From assembly GCA_020852255.1 (NCBI GenBank), contig JADZBD010000023.1, forward strand, positions 30,988 to 94,987: 64,000 nucleotides of DNA. The letters run 5' to 3'. Both the position numbers and the translations under genes were made by a program. The stretch is from Bacteroidia bacterium (GTDB taxonomy: Bacteria; Bacteroidota; Bacteroidia; JADZBD01). The notes under the pieces were generated by a model that was given only the letters and a program-made list of their open reading frames with translations, ran no database searches and had not been told where the DNA came from. Shown piece by piece: positions 1 to 8,566 of this stretch (position 1 is the stretch's first letter; every line of letters starts with the position of its first letter).

Positions 1-2132
1 TCGTGGCCAGTTTCATAGGATATGATACAATCCGGATTACCGTCAGCCTTAAGCCCGGTGATATCGTTAGCAAGAAGATTTATCTGTCGGAATCCGCCAC
101 ATTGCTCGGAGATGTTGATATTACGGCGCAGCAGGAGCAGAAGACCAAAGAGGTTAATATCTCGATCATTCCCGTTACCGTGGAAGATATTAACCGCGTT
201 CCCTCCGTTGGCGGAGAACCGGATATTGCCCAGTACCTCCAGATTCTGCCCGGGGTTAATTTTACAGGCGATCAGGGGGGGCAACTCTATATAAGGGGTG
301 GAACACCTGTGCAAAACAAGGTGATTCTTGATGGAATGACAGTGTACAATCCTTTTCATTCTATTGGCCTCTTTTCGGTATTCGATGCTGACATTATCCG
401 TTCGGCCGATGTTTATACCGGTGGCTTCAATGCCAAATTCGGCGGGCGGATATCTTCTATTATGGATATCACCACCCGCGACGGGAACAAAAAACGCTTC
501 GCCGGAAAGGTTAGCGCTTCACCGTTTATCGGAAAAGCGCTGCTTGAAGGTCCTTTGAAAAAGCAAACAGAGGAAGGCGGAAGTTCTTCGTACCTGATTT
601 CCTGCAAGTCCTCCTACCTCGACAGGAGTTCCAAATTGTTTTACACTTATATCGACGAGAAAGGATTGCCGTATAATTTTCTGGACCTCTACGGTAAAAC
701 CTCGTTTCACTCCGCCACCGGTTCTAAACTCAATCTGTACGGCTTTAGCTTTAACGATCATGTCAAGTATCAGCATGTGACAGATCTTAAGTGGGGAGCG
801 TTGGGAGGCGGTTCCAATTTTGTGCTTGTTCCCAGCAATTCACCACTGCTGATTGAGGGCGCGGTGGCCTATTCCGATTATGAAATCGTGATGACAGAGG
901 GCGACAGTTTGCCCCGATCATCCAAAATCAAAGGATTCAATATGGGAACCGACTTCTCTTATTACCGAGGAAATAATGAGATTAAATATGGCGTTGAGGT
1001 GAATTATTTTACAACCGACTTCGACTTCTATAATGCGGTACACCGCCACATTGAGCAGAAAGAAAACACAACGGAATTATCCGGATTTGTTAAAGCAAAG
1101 CTGATCACTTCGAACAAGAAACTGATTTTTGAACCCAGCATCCGGCTGCATTACTATGCCGCCCTCCGTGATTTCTCGCCCGAACCGCGTCTTGGAATGA
1201 AATACAATATCACCGATAAGCTACGCGCGAAATTTGCCGGCGGGTTTTATTCTCAGAACCTTATTTCTGCAACAAGCGACAGGGATGTGGTAAATCTTTT
1301 TTATGGATTCTTGTCCGGCTCCGATAACCTGCAGGACAATTTTACAAATGAAAACGGAGAGGTGGAGCAAGTGAAGCATCACCTTCAGAAGGCATGGCAT
1401 GCCATCGGTGGAATAGAGATCGATGTGCACAAGCGCGTGGATGTGAACATCGAGTTTTACTGGAAACAATTTACTCAGCTGACTAACATCAACCGGAATA
1501 AACTCTTTGATGACGATGAGCAGCATGCGGATATATCAGATCAGCTCAAGAAAGATTTCATTATTGAAACTGGGGTGGCCAAAGGGGCAGATATTCTGAT
1601 AAAATATGATTACAAGCGTCTTTACATATGGGCAGTGTATTCCCTGGGATTTGTAGAGCGCTGGGACGGCATTGTTTCTTATACGCCGCATTTCGACCGA
1701 CGGCACAACGTAAATCTGGTGGTCGCTTACCAGTGGGGAAAGGACCGCGATTGGGAATTCGACGCAAGGTGGAATTATGGGTCGGGCTTTCCTTTTACAC
1801 AAACTGCCGGATTCTACGAGAACATTGTTTTCAACGGAGGAATTAATACTAATTACACCAATACCAACTACGATCCCAGCAATCCGCAATCGAACAGTCA
1901 GTTAGGAATCCTTTATGGAGACCTGAATGCCGCCCGTCTGCCTTATTATCACCGCCTGGACATCACGATCAAGAAGAAATTTGAGATCTCGGAGCATTCT
2001 ACCATCGAGGCCTCCGCCGGAGCAACAAATGTTTACGACCGGGCCAATATTTTCTACTTTGACAGGGTTCGGTTCACACGGGTAAACCAATTGCCTATTT
2101 TACCCAGTGTATCCATGAATTGGTCGTTTTAG
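1..2132 (+). CDS. TonB-dependent receptor, 5' end outside window
   Basis: The frame is open from the first base of the window and ends with TAG at 2130-2132, so about 709 C-terminal residues are present and the signal peptide is missing. The first ~40 residues look like the end of a carboxypeptidase-regulatory-like beta-sandwich domain, which commonly precedes the plug in Bacteroidota receptors. A plug domain follows (about residues 65-165) with the typical IRGG and ILDGMTVYNP segments. The rest is a beta-barrel rich in aromatic strands and ends in Phe (NWSF), as outer-membrane barrels do. The family takes up ligands across the outer membrane using TonB-ExbBD energy. No SusD-type partner is next to it on the visible side, so the substrate cannot be inferred. 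The GTG at 3 is not believed to be the real start. Confidence 0.9.
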   Translation, partial: VASFIGYDTIRITVSLKPGDIVSKKIYLSESATLLGDVDITAQQEQKTKEVNISIIPVTVEDINRVPSVGGEPDIAQYLQILPGVNFTGDQGGQLYIRGGTPVQNKVILDGMTVYNPFHSIGLFSVFDADIIRSADVYTGGFNAKFGGRISSIMDITTRDGNKKRFAGKVSASPFIGKALLEGPLKKQTEEGGSSSYLISCKSSYLDRSSKLFYTYIDEKGLPYNFLDLYGKTSFHSATGSKLNLYGFSFNDHVKYQHVTDLKWGALGGGSNFVLVPSNSPLLIEGAVAYSDYEIVMTEGDSLPRSSKIKGFNMGTDFSYYRGNNEIKYGVEVNYFTTDFDFYNAVHRHIEQKENTTELSGFVKAKLITSNKKLIFEPSIRLHYYAALRDFSPEPRLGMKYNITDKLRAKFAGGFYSQNLISATSDRDVVNLFYGFLSGSDNLQDNFTNENGEVEQVKHHLQKAWHAIGGIEIDVHKRVDVNIEFYWKQFTQLTNINRNKLFDDDEQHADISDQLKKDFIIETGVAKGADILIKYDYKRLYIWAVYSLGFVERWDGIVSYTPHFDRRHNVNLVVAYQWGKDRDWEFDARWNYGSGFPFTQTAGFYENIVFNGGINTNYTNTNYDPSNPQSNSQLGILYGDLNAARLPYYHRLDITIKKKFEISEHSTIEASAGATNVYDRANIFYFDRVRFTRVNQLPILPSVSMNWSF

Positions 2133-2240
2133 ACCTCGGATTCGTCTTAACTTGTTAATAATCTGAATTTTCCGGCATTTTTTCGCAACCCCGGAAGGGG
2201 ATGCTTCGTATAAGAGTGCAAACCAAAGCACGGCGTTCTT

Positions 2241-3110
2241 ATGAGGCAGTTAAAAATCACGAAGCAAGTCACCAACCGGGAAACCGCGTCCCTCGACAAG
2301 TATTTGCAGGAGATCGGTAAAATGGAGTTGATAACTGCAGATGAGGAAGTGGAGTTAGCCCGTCGAATTAAACAGGGTGACCAACTTGCACTTGAAAAGC
2401 TCACGAAGGCTAATCTTCGGTTTGTGATCTCGGTTTCGAAGCAATATCAGAATCAGGGACTGAGTCTGCCAGATCTTATTAACGAGGGAAACCTTGGACT
2501 CATAAAAGCGGCTCAGCGTTTTGATGAAACCCGCGGGTTCAAGTTTATTTCATATGCCGTTTGGTGGATCCGCCAGAGCATTCTGCAGGCATTGGCCGAA
2601 CAGTCAAGGATCGTACGCCTTCCCCTGAATAAAATCGGATCACTGAATAAGATCAATAAAACATTTGCCCGACTGGAGCAGGAGTATGAGCGGGAGCCGA
2701 GTGCCGAGGAAATCGCCAAGGCCCTGGAGTTGACCGAAACGGATGTAAAAGAGGGCATGAAGAATAACGGAAGACACGTGAGCATGGATGCGCCGATCAC
2801 TTCCTCCGACGACAGTGCCAGTACGATGTACGAACTGATGGAGAATCAGGATACTCCCAGCCCGGAGAATACCTTGCTGAATGAGAGCTTGCGCAGGGAA
2901 ATTGAGCGGGCACTGAATACACTTACACAGCGGGAAGCGGATGTTGTCCGACTTTATTTCGGTCTTAACGGAGAACATGCCCTTTCACTGGAAGAGATCG
3001 GTGAAAAATTCGACCTTACCCGTGAACGGGTCCGGCAAATCAAAGAAAAAGCAGTCCGCCGGTTAAAACATACCTCGAGGAGCAAATTGCTGAAAGCATA
3101 CCTGGGCTGA
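2241..3110 (+). CDS. rpoD: Primary RNA polymerase sigma factor (RpoD/SigA)
   Basis: A 289-residue sigma-70 protein of the short Bacteroidota housekeeping type, without the acidic region 1.1. Region 1.2 covers about residues 15-45 ([16 protein letters not shown]). Region 2 follows, with the core-binding and -10 recognition stretch [19 protein letters not shown] through [13 protein letters not shown]. Region 3 lies around 120-190, and region 4.2 near the end has the [23 protein letters not shown]. It directs core polymerase to housekeeping promoters, which in this phylum carry a TAnnTTTG -7 box. A small CCCC-GGAA-GGGG hairpin at 2189-2200 lies in the upstream region, with no T tract. The gene is followed by an intrinsic terminator at 3140-3163 and appears to be monocistronic. 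Confidence 0.97.
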   Translation: MRQLKITKQVTNRETASLDKYLQEIGKMELITADEEVELARRIKQGDQLALEKLTKANLRFVISVSKQYQNQGLSLPDLINEGNLGLIKAAQRFDETRGFKFISYAVWWIRQSILQALAEQSRIVRLPLNKIGSLNKINKTFARLEQEYEREPSAEEIAKALELTETDVKEGMKNNGRHVSMDAPITSSDDSASTMYELMENQDTPSPENTLLNESLRREIERALNTLTQREADVVRLYFGLNGEHALSLEEIGEKFDLTRERVRQIKEKAVRRLKHTSRSKLLKAYLG

Positions 3111-3139
3111 TGAATTTGGGTTAATTTGGTTTGGGAAAG

Positions 3140-3163
3140 CCCCGGCGGAAGCCGGGGTTTTTT
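3140..3163 (+). terminator. Rho-independent terminator after rpoD
   Basis: A perfect 7-bp GC stem (CCCCGGC / GCCGGGG) with a GGAA tetraloop is followed by six Ts. It lies 30 bp after the rpoD stop and ends 18 bp before the rpe start. The hairpin contains the only upstream in-frame ATG of rpe, which argues that rpe starts downstream at 3182. Confidence 0.93.
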
Positions 3164-3181
3164 GTTAATTTTACAATCAAT

Positions 3182-3835
3182 ATGAAAGCTCCCATTATTT
3201 CCCCTTCATTGCTTTCAGCGGACTTCGGAAACCTGCAACGGGATATCGACATGGTGAACGGAAGCAGTGCAGATTGGTTCCATGTAGACATTATGGACGG
3301 GGTGTTTGTGCCGAATATCTCCTTTGGTTTTCCTGTATTAAATGCCATCCGAAAGCATGCTACGAAGCCGCTGGATGTGCATCTGATGATCGCGGATGCG
3401 GATAAGTACCTCCAGGCATTCCGTGATGCCGGCGCCGCGAATCTCTCTGTTCATATTGAAGCATGTTCTCATCTTCACCGTACAATTCAGGAGATACGCT
3501 CTCTCGGAATGAAAGCCGGTGTGGCTATTAATCCCCACACGCCTGTGAGTAGCCTTGAATCGATCCTCAGCGAGCTGGATCTGGTGATTGTAATGAGTGT
3601 AAATCCGGGCTTCGGCGGACAAAAATTTATTGATTCAACGTTTAAGAAAGTCAGCGTACTGCGCGAAATGATCAAAGTCTCCGGATCAAAGGCACTCATA
3701 GAAGTAGATGGTGGAGTGAGCCTGGAAAATGCACCGCTGCTCCTGAAAGCGGGGGCCGATGCGCTGGTAGCCGGTAATACCGTTTTTGCCTCGGCCGACC
3801 CTGTGAAGACGATCGGGGCTCTAAAGTCGTCCTGA
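3182..3835 (+). CDS. rpe: Ribulose-phosphate 3-epimerase
   Basis: A 217-residue TIM-barrel enzyme that interconverts D-ribulose 5-phosphate and D-xylulose 5-phosphate in the pentose phosphate pathway. The family signature is complete: SPSLLSADF (Ser9), WFHVDIMDG with His34 and Asp36, PLDVHLM with His67, the phosphate-gripping VMSVNPGFGGQ loop around 137-147, and EVDGGV with catalytic Asp176. The start was placed at 3182 because the upstream in-frame ATG at 3131 lies in the rpoD terminator region and adds 17 unconserved residues. The next gene begins 4 bp after the stop, so rpe probably heads an operon. A divergent paralogue fused to CBS domains lies at 7561. Confidence 0.96.
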   Translation: MKAPIISPSLLSADFGNLQRDIDMVNGSSADWFHVDIMDGVFVPNISFGFPVLNAIRKHATKPLDVHLMIADADKYLQAFRDAGAANLSVHIEACSHLHRTIQEIRSLGMKAGVAINPHTPVSSLESILSELDLVIVMSVNPGFGGQKFIDSTFKKVSVLREMIKVSGSKALIEVDGGVSLENAPLLLKAGADALVAGNTVFASADPVKTIGALKSS

Positions 3836-3839
3836 CCTC

Positions 3840-4745
3840 ATGCTTCGTTTCCTTACTTACCTGGTATTGTTTCTTCCCTTTGTTCTTACGGCACAACTTC
3901 CGGACACAGAGATATGGCTCATCGCACTGGAGGATTCAGCCGGCCGACCCGTACTCCGGCACCCTTTAAATATTACAAGCCGGGTAGGTTATGATAATCA
4001 GCCTTCCTTCAGTCCTGACAGTAAAAGTATCTTCTATTCATCCGTTCAGGATACACAGGCTGATATTTATAAGTATGATATACGGTCGAAGAAAACATCC
4101 CGTTTAACTTTTACGCCGGAAAGTGAATATTCCCCAACTGTGATGCCCGGTGCGCAGTACTATTCCGTTGTAAGAGTGGAGATGGACTCTACTCAGCGAT
4201 TATGGAAGTTTCCTCTCAGTGGAAAGGGTGAACCGGTATTGGTAATGGAAAAGATCAAGGGTGTGGGATATCATGCATGGCTGAAACAGGACAGCGTAGC
4301 TGTTTTTCTTCTGACGGAGCCCTTCAGCCTGCAAACTTGCCACACCGGAAAGCAGGAGTTAAAGTTTATCTCTGCCAATCCGGGACGGGCCTTTGCGCGT
4401 TTGCCCATGTTCAATTTTATTTACCTGGAAAAACAAAATTCACAAAGTATTCCGGATACCATTCACCTGTATTCTTCTGCTTCCGGAAAAGTCTATGCCA
4501 ATATCCCGGCGCTCAGCGGTGCGGAAGATTTTGCTGTTGTTACATTCTGGGATGAAAAGAAAAATCCTTTTAACGCGGTATTCATGTGCAGCGGGTCGGT
4601 TGTCTATATGCAGTGGATCGGAGAAAAAAGTAAGAAGTGGCTTCCTGTGGGAGACCTTTCCGGGATGGGGATTAGCCATATTACCCGGGTAGCCGTGAGC
4701 CCCGACCGAAAGTGGATCGCAGTTGTATCGAATCATAAGAAATGA
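3840..4745 (+). CDS. Secreted TolB-like beta-propeller protein
   Basis: A 301-residue protein with a signal peptide (MLRFLTYLVLFLPFVLTAQ, cleavage near residue 19). PD40/WD40-like propeller blades follow: NQPSFSPDSKSIFYSSVQD is a typical TolB-type blade (SPD-G/S-K-I-FYSS), then DIYKYDIRSKKTSRLT, and a final blade AVSPDRKWIAVVSNHK at the C terminus. Such propellers usually bind proteins or peptidoglycan-associated partners in the periplasm. It starts 4 bp after rpe and its stop overlaps the next start (ATGA), so the two envelope genes are probably co-translated. It is shorter than TolB and there is no Pal or TolA nearby, so no specific role is claimed. Confidence 0.7.
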   Translation: MLRFLTYLVLFLPFVLTAQLPDTEIWLIALEDSAGRPVLRHPLNITSRVGYDNQPSFSPDSKSIFYSSVQDTQADIYKYDIRSKKTSRLTFTPESEYSPTVMPGAQYYSVVRVEMDSTQRLWKFPLSGKGEPVLVMEKIKGVGYHAWLKQDSVAVFLLTEPFSLQTCHTGKQELKFISANPGRAFARLPMFNFIYLEKQNSQSIPDTIHLYSSASGKVYANIPALSGAEDFAVVTFWDEKKNPFNAVFMCSGSVVYMQWIGEKSKKWLPVGDLSGMGISHITRVAVSPDRKWIAVVSNHKK

Positions 4746-5611
4746 ATACTGGCCACAGACCGGATGTTTCGGGAGAAAAGCCGGGGTACGATGCGACCCG
4801 GGAAGGGGAGGAAGAGCGCCGGTTTTGGCCACTGGGAGTTACCATCCTTCGTGGTTTTTTCTTTTTATTAGCTATTTCCTTTACTTGTGCCTCCCTGATC
4901 TATGTGCATTCGGGAAATGAAATGAATGCCAATATCATCTTCGGAGCATGTATCACCGGTATGCTGGTGATCACAATAGCCGGATGGTTGAGAGGTACTG
5001 TTTTCGATGCCATCCTGATGATGCTGATAACCCTTGTAATGCTTTCACTGATCCGATTCGAGTATATGGATGATATCGGCCTGCTGCGGAATCCCGAATC
5101 TGTTCGTGATAGCGTGTCAGTGTCTTCCTTACCTCAGGATGATTCTGCACGTAGCGTACGGTTTCTTGATGCCAGAGTGGTGATCTCCGATACCTTAATT
5201 GTCAGTGAGTGGGTAGATGACTACCGTTCGTACCTCGTGATTGCACCGGTTTATGACACATGGCGCGATACCCTGCGTGGAGATAGTACCTATGGGTTCG
5301 CAGTGGGATATAGTTTTGAAGAAGATCACGTTTCTCTCATCTCCTCATGGGAGGATACCTGCCGCAGTGCCAGTATTTTGCGGGACGATTACAGCCGAGA
5401 TCAATACCTTCCCCTGATTGAGAACTGGACCACGCGTTCCGGTCGCGGAGTGGTTAGTAATCCGGTGCTTCTGAATTTCACCTGTACCCCGCCTCTTAAT
5501 AACGGCGAAGCGACCTGGGAGCTGCTGGCGGTTTTTTTCGGACTTATAATTCCCTGGATAGTGATTATAAGTATTGTCAGGGGCATTTCGGCACTGGTGC
5601 GAAAGAACTAA
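4742..5611 (+). CDS. Membrane protein of unknown function
   Basis: A 289-residue protein not recognised as any named family. A polar, acidic N terminus (~35 residues) is followed by three closely spaced hydrophobic segments at about 36-57, 63-84 and 88-107. A soluble Asp/Ser-rich region of ~150 residues follows (about 110-255), then a fourth membrane helix near the C terminus (LLAVFFGLIIPWIVIISIV), ending in a basic RKN tail. The soluble domain probably sits on one face of the inner membrane between helices 3 and 4. Its ATG overlaps the stop of the propeller gene by 4 bp, so the two products may work together. It is convergent with the sulfatase-fold gene, the stop codons being directly adjacent. 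Confidence 0.65.
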   Translation: MNTGHRPDVSGEKPGYDATREGEEERRFWPLGVTILRGFFFLLAISFTCASLIYVHSGNEMNANIIFGACITGMLVITIAGWLRGTVFDAILMMLITLVMLSLIRFEYMDDIGLLRNPESVRDSVSVSSLPQDDSARSVRFLDARVVISDTLIVSEWVDDYRSYLVIAPVYDTWRDTLRGDSTYGFAVGYSFEEDHVSLISSWEDTCRSASILRDDYSRDQYLPLIENWTTRSGRGVVSNPVLLNFTCTPPLNNGEATWELLAVFFGLIIPWIVIISIVRGISALVRKN

Positions 5612-7477
5612 TCACTTTTCCAGGTATTCTTCCCACAGGATCTGCAGGTAGCTCTTTCCCTCCTTTAGTAAAGTCATGCGCCGCCCGGCACTCGCACTAC
5701 GGTCTCTCCAAAGATCCTTCATTGCAGGTGACCATACCACATGCTCTCCGGGACGGATCCATCCGAAGCCGTCAGTGTTCTCAAAGAAGGCAAACTCCGG
5801 TGTATAGGGATTAAAGAGATTCTTGCTCCAGTGAAATTCAGAATAATCAATACCATATTGTGCAAGTAAGGTGGCCGCCAGATCTGTCTGAGAGGATATG
5901 CGATGCAGAGTTCTGCCCCTCAGGCTATCGTTCAGAACTTCTCCCCAAAGCAGAAAAGGTATGCGCCGGTATTCTGCCATATATCTTTCCGTACCCTTTG
6001 GTGTGCGGTGACTGTGGTCGGAGATAAACACAAAAAGTGTATTGTTGAACCAGGGTTCTTTCCTGGCGCTCTCTATAAACTTCTTCAGTTCCTGATCGAA
6101 ATAGTGTACAGAATGTACATAGCGGGATTCTTCATGTTCTCCCGTGTAGGGAGCGGCAACAGGCGGATGATCATATGGTGAGTGTGTGCTGCCTGTAAAC
6201 AGGGTGTTGAACCAGGGTGATGGAGAGGATTGACATACCTTCAGCAATTCGCGGAACATCTCTCCGTCGTGAATGCCTAACTTTCCCCTTGGAAGTCCGG
6301 GAAAATCACGCGATTCAAGAACCCTGTCAAATTCGTTCCACATCATGTACGCGCGGATATTACCATAGGTAAGTTCACCTCCGAAAAGAAAGGTGCTGTG
6401 GAATCCTACTGCTTTCATTTTTTTATTCAACGAAGGCAGCATGCCGAATTTGTCAGGTTGTGAAGTAATCGAAACATGAGGTTGTGCGGGAAATCCGCTG
6501 AAAATGCTGCTCATGCCCTGATCGCTGAGATTACCGGAAGCATAGAGACTGTCGAAGAGAAGCCCCTCCCGGCATAATTGGTCAAAGTAAGGTGTAATCC
6601 CGTCAATGCCACCCAGGGCTCCCACAACTTCCGAGGATATTCCTTCCATGATGATCAGTACTATATTCGGGTGCTCTTTATTCAGGATAAATTGTGTGCT
6701 GTCCCTTTCGGTCTGATGTATTTTCTGTACCGTTTGTTCCGCATCCGGATAAAAGTGAAAGGAGTTGGACATCATGACTTTTCTGTTTTCCATGATGCCG
6801 GACATGAGCTGCCAGGTGGTGTTGGTGGCTGCAACATTCAGGAACTGGTTCTTAGAGAAATAAACATCACTGACCTGCACCGGAATGGGAGCCCAGCCGC
6901 CCCGTATACCGAGAAAGAGCAGGGGGGGTGTAAGAAAAATAAAGAGCGCCGGCAGTAAGTAAGACCGGGGGGCGGTTCCTGCCTCGTGGTCTTGACGGTA
7001 ACGGTGAATTTTGTTTATGATCAGGTGAGTAGCCAGGCCTACAACAGACAGAACAAGAACGGAGGCCAGGAGAAAGGAGGTACGTACGGTTTCCAGCGCC
7101 TCTGCAGGATGTTCCAGAAACAGTATAGCCCTTACATTCACCTTTACTCCCCACTCCGCATAGAGTTCTAAATCAGCGAGGCTTAGAGCTGACGTGATTA
7201 GAGCTGCCAGAATGAAATAAACGCGGAGAATTGAGAGGAGAAAATCCTTGCAGATAAACAAATAAAATGAAAGTAAAATAAAGGGAAGGCACAGCAAATA
7301 TCCGGTCATGGAAATATCATGCACCAGACCATAAAAAAACGCCCCGGCAATTTCAGTCCCGCGGGAATCCGATGCCATACCAAAATGACACAGAACGAAG
7401 AGCAGGCGCTGGATGGAAAAAACACCCATCCAGAAGAGGAGATAAACAAATAAAATACGAATGACCCGCCTTAACAT
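5612..7477 (-). CDS. LtaS-like alkaline-phosphatase-fold membrane enzyme (Ser variant)
   Basis: A 621-residue protein of the LTA-synthase/sulfatase superfamily: about five N-terminal membrane helices, then a large periplasmic catalytic domain from ~residue 260. Visible metal-site motifs are NIVLIIMEGISSE (first Glu), VFISDHSHR (Asp-His) and a late IPFLLWGE strand. At the position of the catalytic Thr of LtaS the sequence reads SGNLSDQG, giving Ser318 as the likely nucleophile, whereas the homologue at 49339 has Thr. In Gram-negatives such enzymes transfer phosphoglycerol or phosphoethanolamine groups to envelope glycans or lipids; the actual substrate here is unknown. The start is the ATG at 7477. 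A TTG six bases further upstream is in frame but lies inside the promoter box. Confidence 0.82.
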   Translation of the reverse strand: MLRRVIRILFVYLLFWMGVFSIQRLLFVLCHFGMASDSRGTEIAGAFFYGLVHDISMTGYLLCLPFILLSFYLFICKDFLLSILRVYFILAALITSALSLADLELYAEWGVKVNVRAILFLEHPAEALETVRTSFLLASVLVLSVVGLATHLIINKIHRYRQDHEAGTAPRSYLLPALFIFLTPPLLFLGIRGGWAPIPVQVSDVYFSKNQFLNVAATNTTWQLMSGIMENRKVMMSNSFHFYPDAEQTVQKIHQTERDSTQFILNKEHPNIVLIIMEGISSEVVGALGGIDGITPYFDQLCREGLLFDSLYASGNLSDQGMSSIFSGFPAQPHVSITSQPDKFGMLPSLNKKMKAVGFHSTFLFGGELTYGNIRAYMMWNEFDRVLESRDFPGLPRGKLGIHDGEMFRELLKVCQSSPSPWFNTLFTGSTHSPYDHPPVAAPYTGEHEESRYVHSVHYFDQELKKFIESARKEPWFNNTLFVFISDHSHRTPKGTERYMAEYRRIPFLLWGEVLNDSLRGRTLHRISSQTDLAATLLAQYGIDYSEFHWSKNLFNPYTPEFAFFENTDGFGWIRPGEHVVWSPAMKDLWRDRSASAGRRMTLLKEGKSYLQILWEEYLEK

Positions 7478-7480
7478 ACC

Positions 7481-7488
7481 CAAAGTTA
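7481..7488 (-). promoter_or_regulatory. TAACTTTG -7 box, 3 nt before start codon
   Basis: Read on the minus strand this is TAACTTTG, a perfect match to the Bacteroidota TAnnTTTG -7 element. It is followed by GGT and then the ATG of the sulfatase-fold gene. With a -7 box ending 4 nt before transcription start, the transcript would begin at the A of the ATG. No clear -33 TTG was found at the expected distance. Confidence 0.6.
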
Positions 7489-7545
7489 TTAAAACTGTCT
7501 GATTTACTGATAGTTCTGACTGACCTACCCTCCTTATTTTTATAG

Positions 7546-7553
7546 TAACTTTG
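7546..7553 (+). promoter_or_regulatory. TAACTTTG -7 box upstream of the Rpe-CBS operon
   Basis: A perfect TAnnTTTG element 7 nt upstream of the ATG at 7561. It is divergent from the identical box at 7481-7488 on the other strand, with 57 bp between the two. This leaves room for only a leader of a few bases, so the operon's first gene is predicted to be nearly leaderless. No good -33 TTG is visible. Confidence 0.6.
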
Positions 7554-7560
7554 TCGCTTC

Positions 7561-8565
7561 ATGAAGGTTTCAGCCTCGGTTTATTCGAACAAAAAGAAGT
7601 CGCTGCGGGATCTAGTGCGGGAACTGGATGAATTCATTGTGGACTTCCTTCACATGGACTGTAACGATGAGCCCGCCGTATTCGATGATATACGAGAAAT
7701 CCGGGAATTCAGCAAAACGCCGATTGACCTCCACATCATCACCTCTGATCCTGAAAAGTATTTTGATGGTATTCGCGAAACCCGACCGGAGCTCGTCACC
7801 TTCCAGTATGAAAATTTGAAAAAGGGGTGGAATATTCCTTCTGACCTTGGTTGCCGCCTTGGTCTGGCTATCGTCAGCGATACACCGGTCTCCGTTTTTG
7901 AACCGGTGGCAGCTCGTTTTGATTTCATCCTGTTCATGACCACCACACCAGGAAAAAGCGGTGGAACCTTTAATAAGGAGAATTTCGCCAAGATCCGGGA
8001 GTTCAGGAAAAGATTCCCGGACAAAAAAGTACATGTGGATGGTGGAGTAACCGCTGATATTTCTTTCGTGCTTCGCAATATGGGCGTGTATGCAGCGGTT
8101 TCGGGATCCTACCTTGTTAATTCGGAAGGCATGGGAAACGCGATGCATAACCTTCGCAGCAATTATTATGTTCCGTCAGGAACGCATGTGAAAGATTTTA
8201 TGTTGGGAAATGGAGAAGTTCCGAGAATTACCGAATCAGCAGGATTGATGGAGATACTTAAAAGCATTGAAGAGTTCAATTTGGGATTTACCAATGTGGT
8301 GAATGCCGGCGGAGAACTGCTCGGGCTCATCAGCAACGCAGATGTCCGGAGAGGGATTTTAAAGAATCCGGGAAAGGTAGAGAGCCTGAAAGCGTCGGAT
8401 ATGATCAATCGAAATCCTGTGTGCGCACATTCCGAAATGCTGATAGGAGAAATGCTGGAAATGATCCGCAATACCGGCGCCAGTATCCTCTACCTGCCGG
8501 TGGTAGGGCGAGGCAAAAAGCTGGAGGGAGTTGTTTCATTCACCAATCTTATTAAAGGAGAATAA
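7561..8565 (+). CDS. Rpe-like epimerase domain fused to paired CBS domains
   Basis: A 334-residue two-part protein. Residues 1-~190 align with ribulose-phosphate 3-epimerase. SASVYS corresponds to SPSLLS, FLHMDCND to WFHVDIMD (His31, Asp33), PIDLHIIT to PLDVHLMI (His58), Met126 is kept, and VHVDGGV supplies Asp160. All four metal/acid-base positions are therefore present. The phosphate loop is changed: SVNPGFGGQ becomes TTTPGKSGG, and VAGNTVF becomes VSGSYLV. Residues ~212-334 form two CBS motifs (ESAGLMEILKSIEEF, GLISNADVRRG, then MINRNPVCAHSEML, GVVSFTNLIKG), which in other proteins bind adenine nucleotides. The next gene starts 1 bp after the stop, with AAGGAG at 8555-8560. CBS fusion is familiar in the Kdo isomerase KdsD/KpsF (SIS-CBS-CBS) but not in Rpe. 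The substrate is unknown; a regulated pentose-phosphate epimerase is the simplest guess. Confidence 0.78.
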   Translation: MKVSASVYSNKKKSLRDLVRELDEFIVDFLHMDCNDEPAVFDDIREIREFSKTPIDLHIITSDPEKYFDGIRETRPELVTFQYENLKKGWNIPSDLGCRLGLAIVSDTPVSVFEPVAARFDFILFMTTTPGKSGGTFNKENFAKIREFRKRFPDKKVHVDGGVTADISFVLRNMGVYAAVSGSYLVNSEGMGNAMHNLRSNYYVPSGTHVKDFMLGNGEVPRITESAGLMEILKSIEEFNLGFTNVVNAGGELLGLISNADVRRGILKNPGKVESLKASDMINRNPVCAHSEMLIGEMLEMIRNTGASILYLPVVGRGKKLEGVVSFTNLIKGE

Positions 8566-8566
8566 T

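Noticed and set aside
2189..2200. CCCC-GGAA-GGGG hairpin upstream of rpoD as a terminator of the TonB receptor gene
   Set aside because: The stem is only 4 bp and no T tract follows.
3131..3181. Upstream ATG extension of rpe
   Set aside because: It lies across the rpoD terminator hairpin and adds 17 unconserved residues before the canonical MKAPIISPSLLS start.
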